A DNA stretch of 64,000 nucleotides, taken from Promicromonospora soli. GTDB taxonomy: Bacteria > Actinomycetota > Actinomycetes > Actinomycetales > Cellulomonadaceae. A program made the position numbers and the translations under genes. Below, one piece after another: positions 63,991 through 64,000 of the stretch (the first letter of the stretch is position 1; each line of letters begins with the position of its first letter). The notes below the pieces were generated by a model. It saw only the letters and a program-made list of their open reading frames with translations, did not search any database and was not told where the DNA came from. Where the stretch lies: contig NZ_BNAS01000003.1 in the NCBI RefSeq assembly GCF_014653785.1, positions 262,117 through 326,116 of the forward strand, read 5' to 3'.

Positions 63991-64000
63991 ATGGCGTATG
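63991..64000 (+). CDS. Possible start of a next gene, cut by the window
   Basis: GACTAT before ATG at 63998 (or ATG at 63991 after AGGGGAG) looks like the promoter/start of a plus-strand gene. Only one to three codons are visible; no identity can be given. Confidence 0.2.

Overview
The window is about 64 kb of very GC-rich chromosome from an actinobacterium. Gene content points to the order Micrococcales, perhaps near Promicromonosporaceae or Cellulomonadaceae. The family placement is inference. Evidence includes the monomeric NADP-isocitrate dehydrogenase, DUF3017 and septum-formation proteins, the sucCD / PerM-like / purN neighbourhood, secreted polysaccharide hydrolases, and many starts that lie 6-7 nt after a -10 box (leaderless transcripts). 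About 46 protein genes are supported, plus two riboswitches and several repeat families. No rRNA, tRNA, CRISPR array or intact mobile element was seen.

Layout. 0-5 kb: a truncated gene with twin operators, an esterase remnant, sucC-sucD, a PerM-like membrane protein and purN. 5-10 kb: an ArsR regulator with two tandem MFS exporters, then an SDR oxidoreductase divergent from a TetR regulator; this block separates purN from purH. 10-20 kb: purH behind a ZTP riboswitch, a ferredoxin reductase, DUF3017, a septum-formation-domain protein, an aquaporin, mdh and icd. 20-25.8 kb: a four-domain ABC exporter, a DHA2 drug exporter and a GNAT. 25.9-34.9 kb: a giant secreted amylase-pullulanase followed by a maltose-type ABC importer without its ATPase. 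34.7-39.7 kb: purU, two GNATs, a PPOX flavoprotein, an amine-oxidase-like flavoprotein and a membrane-anchored secreted protein. 39.8-43.6 kb: glyA (second ZTP riboswitch), folD, a VOC protein and exodeoxyribonuclease III. 43.6-45.6 kb: a small island of lower GC with a permease remnant, a secreted TIM-barrel-like enzyme and a transposase tail. 45.6-52.1 kb: a galactan utilisation cluster (galK, GH42, GH53 and an epimerase-like gene). 52.2-53.4 kb: a Fic-wHTH protein. 53.5-58.7 kb: codA-betB-betT for choline uptake and oxidation to glycine betaine. 58.8-64 kb: mrp, a 689-residue protein of unknown function, DUF1003 and an MgtE_N/CBS protein.

How the genes work together. Four TCA genes lie within 20 kb, and sucC and icd share a near-palindromic upstream motif. 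Five one-carbon/purine genes (purN, purH, purU, glyA, folD) use, hydrolyse or make formyl-tetrahydrofolate; two of them carry ZTP riboswitches, so they should respond together to low folate. Two carbohydrate modules (starch/pullulan and galactan) suggest a plant-polymer or soil lifestyle, and betaine synthesis suggests osmotic stress.

The strongest leads for new biology are the 689-residue multidomain protein (60049-62118), the island TIM-barrel protein (43824-45188), the Fic protein with its own promoter palindrome, and several dispersed palindromic repeat families, one of which also occurs inside a coding sequence.
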